DNA from: Diphasiastrum complanatum
Lineage: Eukaryota; Streptophyta; Lycopodiopsida; Lycopodiales; Lycopodiaceae
Direction of reading: 5' to 3'
NCBI GenBank assembly: GCA_029204225.1
Contig: CM055101.1
Span: forward strand, 60,469,340-60,533,339
DNA: 64,000 bases
Below the pieces are notes generated by a model. The model saw only the letters and a program-made list of their open reading frames with translations. It ran no database searches and was not told the origin of the DNA. The translations under genes and the position numbers were made by a program. Of the stretch, positions 12,528 to 24,847 are shown one piece after another. How positions within the stretch are numbered: position 1 is the stretch's first letter; the number at the start of each line of letters is the position of its first letter.

Positions 12528-12989
12528 AAAGTCCACAACAAAAAAGAGAAAAATTATCCATTAATGCGAATTAGTTGTTACTAGTACAAATTTGTGAGCA
12601 ATTTAGTATAGCAACTTCTGGTAGAGAATGATGCTCAAGAAAATTGTAGAGCACACCTTACAATCCCAAAGGGTAAGTTTGTTGTTCATCCTTGACGAGG
12701 AGAGGAAACCTAGCTCAAAAATCTGAAATTTCAATAGGGAGATGGGAGAGTTTCCTTGGTATGTATTCTTTCCAATAGGAAAGAATATTTCCCTTAGGAT
12801 TCCCATGCAACCTATATTAAGCTATTGACCTCTTGTTCTTGCATTAAAGCAGTCATTCACCATGCAAGTGCTCTTATGTCCAATCATAGGTATGGGCCCT
12901 TATATGATTATTAATTACTTGTAATGATCACGCCCAGAATGACAAAGCATAACTAATAATCACATGCATCTGACGAAAATAGGTGAGTA

Positions 12990-14060
12990 AGGGATAGCGG
13001 AAACTTCCTACTTCCAATGCATGACTATGCCTATAAAAAATTGAACAAACCAGTAGTGATGGAAATCACGTTCAATCTTTAGCAACTAACTTTGAAATTG
13101 CTAGATACTAAGTGATTACGTAGCCAAACATAAAGTACTGAATTCTCAGACAATTTCTATCAGTTACAAAGTAATACAGAAATGCATGCGTTCTGACATA
13201 TACTGAACACAATAAGAAGATAATATTATTTTAGAAAAACAAAATCAGATGCTAATGAGCGCAAAACAATAGCAGATAAAAATCGCGCAATCTAAGCTAT
13301 CTCTGAGTAACTGAGAATAAGTTTGATAATAAGCAACTCTGTTGATAAGCAGTAGCGCAATAGCAATTCTAAAATAAATCTCTAAAAGACTGAGCTAGAA
13401 TGTTCAAGAGAGTTCAAGCTTGAAAGCTTGATAGAGAGCTAACAACAATACTTTTTGATTGTGAACAATCTGATTGATGAGAGCACAGGAAGCGTCATGT
13501 AATAACACTCAACTCCTTCACAATTCACAATGTTGATTCAGGTGATTGATGAAATGTATGAACAACTGATTTATATTAAGTATTTAGGTCGTCAAATGTG
13601 ACTGCCTGTTGGTTGGAGTACGTTGACATTCATCCAGTTCCTTCTCAGAAGCTGATTGCTGATAAGCGGTAACAAATGAACGTAAATTGCCACAGGCGAC
13701 AGAGTCGCAAAAAAGTGACAGTGTCGACTTTTGAAGAGATGCGACAGTGTCGCAAAATCTCATGTGCTTAATATTGGGGTAGTTCCACACTTTGCCAAAG
13801 TCATTTCCTTAACATTTGAGGCAATTTGAAAAATGCGAAAAATGTGACACTGTAGTTTACTCACAAATCCTGACAGGCAAAAAAGACGACACTGCATTTT
13901 TACACGTAATTCCTGACAGGCGACAGTGTCACAAAAAGACAAAAAAGACGACACTGTATTTTTACACATAATTTTTGATAGGCGACACTGTCGGGTTTGT
14001 AGAGAGAGAAAATGCGACACTGTTGTCAAACTCCATGTATTTCTACAGATTGTGTAAAAA
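12990..14060 (-). mobile_element. Family-Y element, copy 2 (inverted)
   Basis: Reverse-oriented relative of 4282-5648. The segment 13020-13140 matches the reverse complement of about 5320-5440 (gattacgtagccaaac). It is followed, in inverted order, by a cluster of gcgacagtgtcgc / cgacactgt motifs at 13680-14030 alternating with tttttacac. Copies 1 and 2 are clearly diverged. The minus-strand short ORFs over the motif cluster are repeat artefacts with recurring CKNTVS. Element limits are uncertain. Confidence 0.5.
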
Positions 14061-14422
14061 CACTTGTAATTTTGTAGACTATATAAAAACACGAAAAAAT
14101 CCACAGAACTGGATAAACAATGGATGAGGATTAAAACTGATTAGTCGATTAGTAGGAAGGAGAATACTCCAACAACATCTAGAGTGATCGGCTATCCATG
14201 TCAAGAATTATTCCGATTCCCTTATACATGACATGGACATAACATTCTTCTCCCGTTAAACCACTTCTATCTCTAGAAGTGAAAACCATGGAAGTTTTTC
14301 TTTATGCTTTTGATCCACTCCCATGAATTGTCACCCTCAGTCCGTGAGGTTTCTAGCTTATGGAATACAGCTGACCAAAAGTCACCCTATAAATTTAGGA
14401 TCTCTATCACTAACTATATCAC

Positions 14423-14956
14423 TTGGCGGTCCATGCATTCACCAGTAGAGATGTCATTTTTGTGAAAGACCAGTTCATCGACCACAAAAGAAAAGCCGTT
14501 GATAATTTTGACCCAAGAATCGAGCAACCAAACAATTCTAATCCACGGATTCAACTGCTTAATAACAAAGATGACTCAAACAATGAGTCAGAACCTCAAC
14601 GAGTCAACCCACATCAAAGGACCGAAGTTCAACCCAGAAGGTCAAACAGGTCTAGACAGCCTCCATCCAGATTTATGGATGATCCGGCCTGCTACTTTGT
14701 GCATGAACCAACCATCGTCTCTGAAGCAATGTCTACTACTGATGCTGACCAGTGGAAAGCAGCGATGGACACCAAAATATGATTCTCTTATGGAGAATCA
14801 AACGTGGACACTCATTAAGCTGTCAAAGAATTGGAAACCAATTCCATTCAAATGGATATTCGAGACAAAGTATGACACTTAAGGAAGGCTAAATCGTTAC
14901 AAGGCCAGGCTAGTCGCCAAAGGCTTTTCCTAGATTCCAGATCTGGATTATTCAGA
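14423..14956 (+). pseudogene. Copia fragment C: integrase tail and start of RT
   Basis: A plus-strand Ty1/copia remnant. FTSRDVIFVKDQF is the usual end of the copia integrase region. Then come a charged linker, RRSNRSRQPPSRFMDD, and the RT beginning (EAMSTTDADQWKAAMD; after a frameshift near 14778, YDSLMENQTWTL and PFKWIFETKYD). It continues past in-frame stops with RLNRYKARLVAKGF and ends at DLDYSEF. It breaks off near 14956, where a minus-strand family-X sequence begins. No LTR was recognised. Frameshift and stops make it dead. Confidence 0.85.
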
Positions 14957-15775
14957 GTTTTCAAATCACCTGCTAAGTGCCATTCAACATTGAAGTCTCC
15001 AATTCCTGGAACATTGAGAAGTCAATATTGTGCCCAATGACATTCCTAGTGAAACATTGTCTTTAATATTCCGAGGAGCTACTAATGCAGATTTGCAAAA
15101 AAAACAGATAGTTAACAAAATATCACCATAGCTGAAATTAAATCCAAATGTCATTGAAAAACTTACAAAAATCAGAATATGCTTACTTGAATGCATGGAT
15201 CCTTCTATTTCGATAACCTCCTTCTGAGAGCGTTTGAATATCCTTGTAACTTTGTCGCTTTCGCTTCTTACTTTCAGCCTTCTTCTTTGCCAAATCCACA
15301 TCCTTCAATAATTGTAAGTTTTCAATACGAATAGACTGTAAGACTGATTGCATTTGCTCTAGTTTTGATTTGATATTGATTGTTATCTTCTGTAATGAAA
15401 AGTTGTTCATTTTTTTCTAACGTCTTTTGGAGATGACAATCTCTATTCTGACAATAAGAGAATATCCGAATTAACTCACCTTTTAAAAGTGAACTTTATT
15501 CATATAGAGTTGTTTTCCATAGTTCTGCAATCTTTCACAATATCCTAGTAATCCACTATGCCCATTGCACATCCCACATATTGAAGAGAATGTGGGATGT
15601 GTCAAAGTGCTTGGATCTTGTGGATATAATGTTCCATCTATCCACAAATCCAAGTTTTTTTTTTTCCTTCTGCCTTGTAACGAGAACGATCCTCAGCAGA
15701 TATTTGAATTCCTTTGTCTCCTCTTCTCTGCAAAGGTGCCAAATCAATAGGTATATCCACATGTAGATGATACAA
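14957..15775 (-). pseudogene. Family-X gene remnant, copy 1
   Basis: Minus-strand coding remnant of a family I cannot name. In order: a WIDGTLYPQDPST segment, a Cys-rich stretch (CGMCNGHSGLLGYC, about 15590-15550), and a coiled coil with a basic tail (KKKAESKKRKRQSYKDI) ending at a splice donor (caa/GTAAGC, near 15182). Then an acceptor (ttaatttcag), SALVAPRNIKDN and SLGTILTSQ, and finally GIGDFNVEWHLAGDLKTL next to the copia break at 14957. The same blocks in the same order occur at 20560-22290, where about 700 bp of coding sequence lie between SLGSILTS and GIGTFN. Copy 1 has therefore lost its middle. Frames are broken near the Cys-rich region. The family is supported by two independent copies sharing splice donors and motifs. 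Confidence 0.7.
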
Positions 15776-18700
15776 TGTCATCATAAAAAAAATAATAGAG
15801 TAATCAGTTGCATCAAAGTACTATGACCAGATTCTATGAAGCAAAACAAAATACTCATCTTTGATTTTATTATATACTATGTACGATCAATCCAATCTCC
15901 ATGCTTGTATGCTTGATTCAAATTTGAAAATGCCGCTCATTTTTTCATTCTAATAGGTAGTTGGCGCTCATATTTCCATTTCAAAGTGATGATGGCATTC
16001 ATAATTGGAGATGGCACCCATATTTCCATTCTCGTGGAAGGAATGCATATGTAAATATTTTACAATTTTTTCTGATTTGAATTTGAGGATGGCGATCATA
16101 TTCTAGATCCAATGAAAATATTGCTCTTTTTGTAACCAATGGAGAGAACATTTTTTGATTTAGTCAAGTTATACTGCAAACTGTTAACAATTCTTAACTG
16201 TGACTATAGACACTGTGGTTAGATCATTGGGAGTTGGGGAGGCCTCGAGAGCAGTGGGGGCAAGCGAACAAACAATTTTTATTTTTATTTCGATATTTTT
16301 CTATATCCTACATGGCATTTCTTAAAGGGTCTTTTTGATAATAAGAACTCCTCTAATGAATCTAGAAGGTCAACACAAACCACCAATGGATGATGTGGCA
16401 AATTAGATACATCTTATCCAAAGTGGATATGGATGAGTACAATGAGCTGTCTCACACGTGTTGGAATTAGCTTAGAGAGAGATTATGGTGATTGTGTACT
16501 TGATCCGTGATGGATCCATTGTGAAGCTAATGATGAGAGACATTGGTTTGTGGAGCAATCTTGTGATTTTCACTCTCTTTAGCAACTTCTTTGTGAATGA
16601 ATGCTTAGTATTTCATAAGTGAACTAATTCTCTGCTATCATGCCGTACAGTAGCAGTACTTCACATGTGTGAAGCTGTGGATCATCATTTATTGATTGTT
16701 CTTGCTTGGAATCACAAAAATTGTCAACTAGAAGCTAGAATTGGACGCTAGTCTTGATGTAGATCAAGATCCCAAGCTACTAATCACTCTTTGTGATCAT
16801 TTGTAGATCAAATTCAGTCTAAAATTCTGAAATTTGACAGAGTTCACACTTCACACCAAATTGGGACATTGTGTGAAGTAGTAGTATGACACCGCTTTGA
16901 ATTGTTACTACTTCCGAGAGCCTTTCATTGCCACCTTTCCAATTATGAACTTCAATTTTCTCTAATAAGTGCAAATCATGCATTGAAAAACACAAAAAAA
17001 GAATATTTTGAATTGCAAAATATTGTTGTTTGATGTCAAAAAGAGTCAAGATCGTGACTCATGTATTTATTTATCTATATTAATTAAAATAATAGTGTCG
17101 CAAGGCAAATGAGCTGCCCTGTGACACTATTATATTCAAACTTCCCCCTTTTCTCTCACGTTTCAGAGCAGGTCATGCTGCTCGGTCACGCTCGAGTAGC
17201 GTGACGTTGCCCAGAATCCTTGTGCTTGTGGGAAGACGCGATGGGAGAGGAAGAGTAAAGAAGTTTAACATGTTTGTCTGCCCAACGAGACGGGCACACT
17301 TCGCTAGTATCCATAACTAAAAGATCTGTTCTAGCAACGATTTAGATCTATGATAGATCTTTACATACTATTGGATCCTTACTTAAAATTAAACCTTAAA
17401 AACAAAATCATCTACTGAATTTTGTCATAGTTCAATTCCTTGGAGATATTTTAGGGATCATAATCAGTTTTCCAAGTTGTCTTAATAGTTACTTTGAAAC
17501 GTAGTTGCACTACGATTCAGAATTGCGGTTCAGAATCGCAGTCCAAATCGCAGTTCTGAATCACGATTCAAAATTTTTTCAAAATCGTTTTTTTTTTTTA
17601 TATTGTTTTTTGGGCAATATGGATATCAGATGAAAGCTCTAATTAAGAACATTATTATTGTGTAGTTTGCCGAATGTTTCAGGTACAAGATGGTCCAGTT
17701 CAAGTGCATTAATCCATGTTGGATTTTGTCAAGGATAAAAATTCAAAACTAACCTCTAGCTCGTTCGTTACGATCACAGATGGTTCCAATGGGATAGAGA
17801 CAGAGAATTGTAGAACAATTGTACCTCACTTTTTGCCACGAGAGGCGCTGCCACCCAATTCCCCCGCTTGGGAGGGCCTAGGTGACTATTGTTGGCTGTC
17901 GTCGGCCCCCCTTGATAGATATGCTTAGTTTAGCGTGTTGAAAGATAGATATGCTTTTTTGAATTAGTTTGTTACATATATTAAAAAGAAAATGGACTGC
18001 CTGTATAGAAGAGAAAAAAAACAAATTTATTTGACTATTGCATGCTTGATTATGAACATGAAGATTATAATAATCACATATGTGGTGAGTAGGAGACTTG
18101 AAAAAGACATAGTTCATAGTCAAAATTTTAAACCCATTGTTAGAAACTATCATCAAATGAAAATCACCTATTTGTTGGCAAAATCAATTCATAAACAATT
18201 TGTAGTCATTTTAAATCCCAATATGCAATCATAGTTCTACAATTATAAAACCTTTAATTACTTTTGTAGTAGTAAATGTGATAGTGTAAGCTCTTGCAAC
18301 TTAAAATGTTAAAAAAAAGACAAGAATCTCACAATAACGTTAACTTACCAACAATTACCTCTTTAGCAAAAAAGCTAATAATACGATTGTTTAAATCTCA
18401 AATACAGGAAAGAAAATTTTAGTAAATAAAATTTCTTTTTCAATCCAACAATTTCACCAGTATGCCATGGCCTTTGTGATATAATACCACAATGTTCTTG
18501 TACGAAATTGAGGCATGTTCACATGTGGGGCACAAGGTGTTAAGAACATGGGGTCAATATGGACTTCAAACATTTTATACAAAACGTGCAAAATTCTCTG
18601 ACATCCCTTTTAGTATACAAGAAGTAATTTTCTCACAATTTGATATGGTACATGCTTTGATTTCAATTCCTCAAAGAAAACATGCAGTTCATTACTAATA

Positions 18701-19176
18701 AAAAGTAAGTAGAATAGATAAAATCATGAATAGCGGCTCTTAGGAGTAAGAAAACCCTCATGTAAAAAAATGTTTTCATGTAGCACTTTTTTCAATATGC
18801 TTGCCCTTATGTTAAAACTCAAGTGCCTCTTGTATAGTCATCGCAATTATTCCAGTTTCCTTTTTGACACAAGGGGCTTAGCTAGTTGAGGATTACGTAC
18901 CTCAAGAAAGTCATTCAATTTGTCACTTAAAAAACCAAGCTTGCTACCATTGCAACCAATGTAAGTAAATTAAACATGAAAACTTCTTTTTTCTTTTGGA
19001 GGAAAAACCAATAACATACACATTTTTAACCAGCAATAAATTACTATATTATTTTTTAACCACGAGGATTTTCTAAAGGAAGAGTGAGCAACCCGACAAT
19101 AATTGCATTCACCATTAGACAATAAGCCAAAAGTAAATCAAGTAGGTCCTTACACATTTTGACAGTATTAAAATTG
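15776..19176. other. AT-rich stretch without a recognised gene
   Basis: No retroelement protein, gene family or RNA gene was recognised. Local structure includes a hairpin at 17089-17133 and a cluster of ttcagaatcgcag-like inverted motifs at 17505-17570. Palindromic cacgtgt/cacatgtg motifs occur near 16452, 16660 and 18510. The ORFs at 16819-17049, 17716-17928 and 18492-18698 show no family signature. Confidence 0.55.
17089..17133. repeat. Short perfect-type hairpin
   Basis: Arms ataatagtgtcgca (17089-17102) and tgtgacactattat (17120-17133) pair over 14 positions with one mismatch around a 17-base loop that also pairs partly (aggca/tgccc). The core gtgtcgc is the same motif that is amplified in family Y. 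Confidence 0.7.
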
Positions 19177-19181
19177 TTAAA

Positions 19182-19705
19182 TGTGAAATTTCCAAAAGTT
19201 CACATGTGGAAAAAAGTGTGAATGATCTTCCTAAGCTTTGTGTTTGCACATAGATCAATTGTAGCTTGAAAATCAAAATCTATCTCTAGATTCTATGGCT
19301 AAATCACAATCTAGCATGCTAACAATCAATAATTGATTACTTTCACACGTGTGAAAAAAGTACAAAGAAAAATAATGTATGAGCAAAGCCCTTGACCTCA
19401 TTGGTCCACTTCTAAGAGTAGTTTCTACCAAAAACTTGACACCTACCACTTTGCATGTTGAGAAATGCAACTTTAAGTACATTTTCTCTACATGTGTCAC
19501 TTTCTAGAATACATATGTACAAATATTCATGCATGTAATTAGTTTGTTTTGCATGTCACTTTTGAAAAACTTGACTTAATGCATGTGAAGTGGCTCGAGT
19601 TCCTACCAAACCAAATTTGGCCTTTTCATGTTCTACATCTATATGCATGATGAAAAATTTCATCAACCCTAAAAGTCAAGATAGATGGCTTTTCTATTTT
19701 CAACA
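19182..19705 (-). repeat. 3' LTR of copia A
   Basis: 524 bp matching 24848-25525 apart from substitutions and a gap of about 145 bp near 19385. It contains a perfect 16-bp palindrome, TTTCACACGTGTGAAA, at 19341-19356. The 5' LTR has a decayed version of it (ttcacgcgtgttgaaa). Confidence 0.93.
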
Positions 19706-19716
19706 CTCCTAAAAAG

Positions 19717-20121
19717 TTATCTATTTGACTTAAACATTGATCTTGGAATCAATCCAAAGTTGGACCTATGTTTGATGAAGGAACTTTTACTCAAAGGTTT
19801 GGTGAGTAAATCGGCAATGCATGATGTTGTATCAATATGTTCCACAAAATGGTGTGCAACTTCGATGTGCTTGCTTCTTGCATGAAATATTGGATTGTTG
19901 GCAAGGGCTTGTGCCGAAATATTATTACACTTGACAATTGGTAGATCATCTTTCTTGATAGTCTTTAGCTCAAAAAGTAGTCTTTTGATCCATAGCACTT
20001 CTTTTGTTGTAGTTGTAAGTGCTTTATATTTGACTTCACATGATGAGAGAGATATGGTATCTTTCAAAAGCCAAGATATTAGATTTCCACCAAGATATAT
20101 GACATATGCACTTGCATTCAA
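19717..20121 (-). pseudogene. Copia A RNase H domain
   Basis: The C-terminal RNase H part of the copia polyprotein, intact for 134 residues: YVIYLGGNLISW, SSCEVKYKALTTTTKE, CNNISAQALANNPIFHARSK, HIEVAHHF and ADLLTKPLS. It ends just before the 3' LTR as expected. The preceding RT lies 2.4 kb away because of the family-X insertion. The usual Asp-rich YSDAD start is lost at the junction near 20140. Confidence 0.9.
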
Positions 20122-20559
20122 GAAAATATGGGCCCAAAGAGAACCCTATAAAAAATGTCATGTAGGAGAGAGAAAAATAACTATAAAGTAATTATAATAT
20201 CATTTTCTAACTTCTTTACGCATCTGCCTGCACTACTTTCCATGTAAATGAATGTACCTTAGTTTAGTCACATCAAACTTTATTGGTGCTTCACCATAGT
20301 TAAAATATAATTTTCAAAATGCTGAAATATTCTCTCCCAATAGTTGTGAACACTCAAAAATTTGAATTAGGAGTGACATTTCTGAAACAAAACCCACACC
20401 ATCTCTATCTCCAGGGTCAAAAACAAGTGTTTAACGCCATCTCTATCTCTAGCAAAGTCATTAGCGTCATCTCCAGCTTTGTTATTGTCATTGTATTGTT
20501 TGTTACTATACTACTGTACTGATGACAAACCTTTATCATCTTCATGTGAATCTGTCACC

Positions 20560-22290
20560 AGAATATACTCCGCTCAAAAAAAGAAATTCAAAACAACCCA
20601 AATTGTCAACTTTTGATATGGTTCAATACATGGAAGAAAAGCTAAAGCATGTAAATTTATGGTCAATTAGGAACATTGTATCCTATTGATCCATGTTGAT
20701 TGCAACATCCAGATTTTCATTCGATGAGTCAGTTAATAATCTCTATGTCATGGTAAAAATGGCCTTTTGGGTTACTGTGAGAATTTGATGCTTTATGAAA
20801 ATGCACATTCAATGCAAAGAATACATTATTTAGAAGAGGAATCAAGGAAAATATCAAAGGAGTGACAAGAAAAATTTACAAAATTGAAAACTTGTTTGGA
20901 TGAAAATGAGATGCTCAAGAAAGAGATTCAAAGGTTGAAATCTTCTTTGCATCATTATACAATTAATAATGATGAGATAAAATATGCATTTCAATCCATG
21001 TGTATCTCATATTTGTCTATTGTTAAAGATATGGATGTGCTCAACAAAAAGGTCCGAAGCAACAAGAAGAAAAGACTGGTAAACAAGAACATATGTGATA
21101 TATCATCTAGATGAGGTCATAGAAACAAATGAATTTGTGCATTCAAGTAAGTTATAGCTTATTTAGTATTGAATATTGCTTGAACTTTTTGATTCATTCA
21201 TAATCACTAAATTTATTATTTATTCATTTCAACTTTCTGTTGATTTGATTATTATATTGCTGTGAATACTATGAATGTCCTAATTTCTACTGACATTTTC
21301 ATGAACATTATATTTGCAATGCAGATCAACATTGGTTGTTGAAGACCATTTGGCCGATGAGATTTCAATTAAAAACTCACTAGGCTCTATCTTAACTTCT
21401 AAATCTATAAAATCAATGTTAAACGATAACAAAATTAAAAAGATTAAGGCTTCACTTACTGATAGCACTATGAATAAAGTTGAAAAAATATTAGACACCA
21501 CATTGCTTCAGGAGGCATGTGACTTTTCTAGCATCGGTAGAGAAACATATGCAACAATGTTTAAGATGATAAAAGAGACATTTGCACAGGTAAATATTAA
21601 AAAGTTTCCAATCTCACGACCATTTCATCTTTTAAAAAAAAAAAACATGTTAAACCAAGCTATGCAGACAATAGTTGGTAATCCATCTCATATCAATAAA
21701 GTGTATTGCTCGAAAGGAAAAAAGTCTAGCTTATAACAATTCCAACAATTTATATATTAACATTAATCAATTACTAACATTCATCGTAAATTTTTACGGT
21801 ATTACAAATAAGAATGTCAATAACAAGTTGATAGTTGTTCTCAAGTTAGATGAGTCTGAAATTATAAAAGGACAAAAAATGAAAAGAGTCAAACTCACGA
21901 TCATGAATGGAACACTTTCAAATTCAGAAGACTTAGAAAGCCTCGATTTCAATGTTCAATCAGAAAATGATATCTGGTGGTTGGCAGCATTTTAGGTATA
22001 GCAGTTCTTTCGCATAATCAATAAGAATAATCATTTTAATATGGATTTCATTTGGGAAATCTTCTCTGTGTTAATATTATGAGACTAATCACATTTTTGT
22101 ATTCTCTTATAGGTGATGAAAGAAGACCATGACATTCTCTCATGGATACTTAAGAGAACGTCATATCCTGCCACCATAAAAAATCACATGGACGGAGTTT
22201 CACTAAATATTCTTGGAATTGGCACTTTCAACATTGAATGACATTTAGCAGGAGATCTGAAGACATATTTTTGGGTCTCTTCAGGCAGTG
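20560..22290 (+). pseudogene. Family-X gene remnant, copy 2
   Basis: Plus-strand multi-exon remnant lying antisense inside copia A. Exon 1 runs to 21146. It has CHGKNGLLGYCENLMLY (from 20746), then a coiled coil (KLKTCLDENEMLKKE, DVLNKKVRSNKKKR) with in-frame stops at 20863 and near 21113, and ends caa/GTAAGT. Exon 2 is 21325-21995 after a tttgcaatgcag acceptor. It carries NSLGSILTSKS, EACDFSSIGRETYATMF and, after a frameshift near 21720, VVLKLDESEIIKGQ and NDIWWLAAF, ending in TAG/GTATAG. Exon 3 starts at 22113 (VMKEDHDILSWILKR) and reads GIGTFNIE, stop, HLAGDLKTY. The stops look like C-to-T or G-to-A changes. The paired LKLDES and AGDLKT motifs could be the two Asp of a DDE-type transposase core, which is speculation. 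Confidence 0.7.
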
Positions 22291-22439
22291 ATGAGCTGGA
22301 AGTGCAGGCCTCATCAACCAATAGCATTTCCACATGCTGCCCGACGAAACAGCAATATATTTTAAAAGTTTCTATTTTATTTATATTTGAAAAATTCTAC
22401 GTTACATAGAACTCTGAATTCAAGGTTTCAATTACATTT

Positions 22440-22973
22440 TGGCAACTTTAATTTCTTTAACTAAATTGATACAACTTCTACTTAAGATAATATCATCAAC
22501 ATAAATTAGAAGAATGACAATATCACTAGTATAAACATGGAAGGGTCATAATCACTTAGGATAAATCCTAATGAGACAAGGAAAAAATTGAGTCTAGCAT
22601 ACCATGATCTTGGTGCTTGCTTAAGTCCATACATACTTTTGAATAGCAAGCAAAATTTGGACTCATCTTTGATGAATCTTTGAGGTTGTTCCATATATAT
22701 TTCTTTTTCTAAATATCCATTTAGAAAGGCATTTGAAACATCTGAATGGAACACCTTCCACATGAATAAACAAGCAATGGATATGATGATTCTTATTGTC
22801 ACCATCTTTGCAACAGGTGTAAAAGTTTCTTCATAATCAAGTCCTTGGATTTGGGCAGATTCTTTTGCACATAGTTGTCTTAAATTTATTAATAGTGTCA
22901 TTTTTATTGAACTTGGTTCGAAAGACCCATTTGCATCCAATAACTTGTTCAATGGAGGATCACAAACTCTCAA
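22440..22973 (-). pseudogene. Copia A reverse transcriptase
   Basis: Ty1/copia RT: GLDYEETFTPVAKMVTIR, FHSDVSNAFLNGYLEKEIYM, SMYGLKQAPRSWYARL. After a frameshift near 22530 the catalytic YVDDIILS follows (about 22490), then a short tail to about 22440 where family-X-linked sequence begins. The first part before GLDYEE is poorly preserved. Confidence 0.9.
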
Positions 22974-22999
22974 GTGTTGTTGGTGATCAATGCGTCATG

Positions 23000-24087
23000 T
23001 TATTGCTTCATTGCTTCAAACCACTCTTTTGAGTTGAGTGCATCTTGGACATTCTTTGGCTCTTCATGTGTTATGAAATATGCATAATTAGTAGAGTCAA
23101 GATCCACTTGCTTGTCTTTGTCAACATATGAGAGCCTCTTGTGCTCGGATCTTTCTCTCAAGGATCTTCTAGGTGAGAAAACTCGAGGTGACTTCTTCTC
23201 AAATCTCGATCCCATCTCTTCATGATTGTCTTCAAGTTAGATTGCTTGAGTTGATTCTTCTTCTTGAAGCAATTAGTGACATAATGACTTTTCTTGCCAC
23301 AAACACTTGATCTTCTTCTTCTTGAACTTGGAGGAAGAAGTATGTGAAGAATCATCTTTTTCTCCGTCTTTGTCTTTGTCTTTTGCTTTGTCTTTGTTGA
23401 AGGCATGATAGTGTTGGTTCTTGTTCCTCCCTTTGTGCTTGTCTTTGACAAATAGAGCTTTGCCATCTTCATTATGATTGAGAGATAGCTTGTCCATCCT
23501 CAAAAGCTTGTATTTTTGTCTTGCTTCTTTATAAAATGGTATTCCTTGAAGAGTCTCCAAGTTGGTAACTCCTCTTTGATAGCATAGGATTGGACAAGAT
23601 TATCATATACTTCTTTCAAGCCATTAAGGATGACTTGAACTAGCTCACTTTGGTTGATTGAAACTCCAACACAAGTAAGCTCTCTATGATGATCTTTGAT
23701 TCTCAATACATAACTAAAAGCACTCTCATCACTTCTTTAGAAACTTTGAAAATTTTGATTCCTAAGAGTGTAAGTATTCTAGAGTTGTTCTTAGCCTCGT
23801 AGATAACTTTGAATGCATCCCAAGCTTCCTTAGCAGAGGTGCAAGAGCCAATTTCTTTTAAAGTCTTATTAAAGACATTCATTTTGATAAAGTGAAGGGC
23901 CATCCTAGCTCTCTTCTTATATTCTTTTTACTTTTTGTTGTACTTGAGGCTCCTCCTCAAGTCCAAGAACTATGTCCATTACATCTTGGAGTATTAGGAT
24001 TGACTTCATTCTAACCTTCCAAATAGAGTAATTGGAGGTGTTTAGTCTTTCACTAGCTTCTAAGAGGAAAGATCTCATAGAGGCCAT
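23000..24087 (-). pseudogene. Copia A gag joined to the pre-RT linker
   Basis: Gag starts at ATG 24087 (MASMRSFLLEASERL, NYSIWKVRMKSIL) and continues in several frames through LHFIKMNVFNKTLKE, VQVILNGLKEVYDNLVQSY and a Lys-rich linker to a CCHC-type knuckle (CGKKSHYVTNC). Within a few residues the sequence is already in the linker that normally lies after integrase (RRSLRERSEHKRLSYVDKD) and the RT start (NVQDALNSKEWFEAM). Protease and the integrase core are thus absent, not just mutated. At least three frameshifts are present. Confidence 0.85.
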
Positions 24088-24833
24088 TAATGTGTAAAAA
24101 ACTTTGTAATGAACAAAAAGATATGTTGTTTCTCTCTCACTATAAGACTCACAAAGGGTGTACTACTAATTCCTATGCAAATTCTTGCAACAAAACTTGA
24201 GATAGATCTCAAAATTTTTACCAATGTTCTACAAACTAGATCAACCTCTCACTTTGCAATGGAATTTAGACAAGTTTTGGTTCAAACTTTTTTTGGCATG
24301 AGTAGAATGCTCAAAGAAACCACAATAGACTCAAATACAATGGCTTTGTATGAAACAATGTGACAAACAACTCAGAACAATGTCTAGATCTCGAGTTTGT
24401 GATTGGTATGCACAGAAATGGAATTTTGAATCAAACAAGCAATTTTTGGTCAAATCAAAAAGTGTCCACACAAGTCTAGGCGCCGTAACTACCCTTAATC
24501 AAAAGCTTATAACATTTGATTGGCTCATCAAATTGATTTGAAATAAATTGCAATGGAAACTAAACTTTTCTAGCTTTCCAACAAGCTATCTAATCACTAT
24601 CTTTGGATTAAGCATCAAAGAGAACAAAGAGGAATGAAGTGGTCTGATTTTCACACATGTGAAATCATAGAAATCTATACAGTACCTGTTCAGATCTAAA
24701 AACTTCTATTTGGATCTCTTTGATTCACAAACTTCTCAACAAACAATAGAAAATTGTGAAAAACTGCTTTCTAGCTTGAATAGAATTCAAAATTTCTCAT
24801 ACATGAAATGATTATAGCATGGTAAGCTTAGTT

Positions 24834-24847
24834 TGGCTCTGATACCA
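24834..24847 (-). other. Primer binding site of copia A
   Basis: On the minus strand TGGTATCAGAGCCA directly follows the 5' LTR. This is the standard site for initiator-Met tRNA in plant LTR retrotransposons. Confidence 0.93.

Noticed and set aside
15445-15476. A GT...AG pair inside family-X copy 1 that would make a 32-base intron
   Set aside because: Too short for a plant intron, and copy 2 is colinear without it; decay is simpler.
17505-17570. Inverted ttcagaatcgcag motifs as a possible MITE end
   Set aside because: Only one cluster was found and no second terminus or target duplication.
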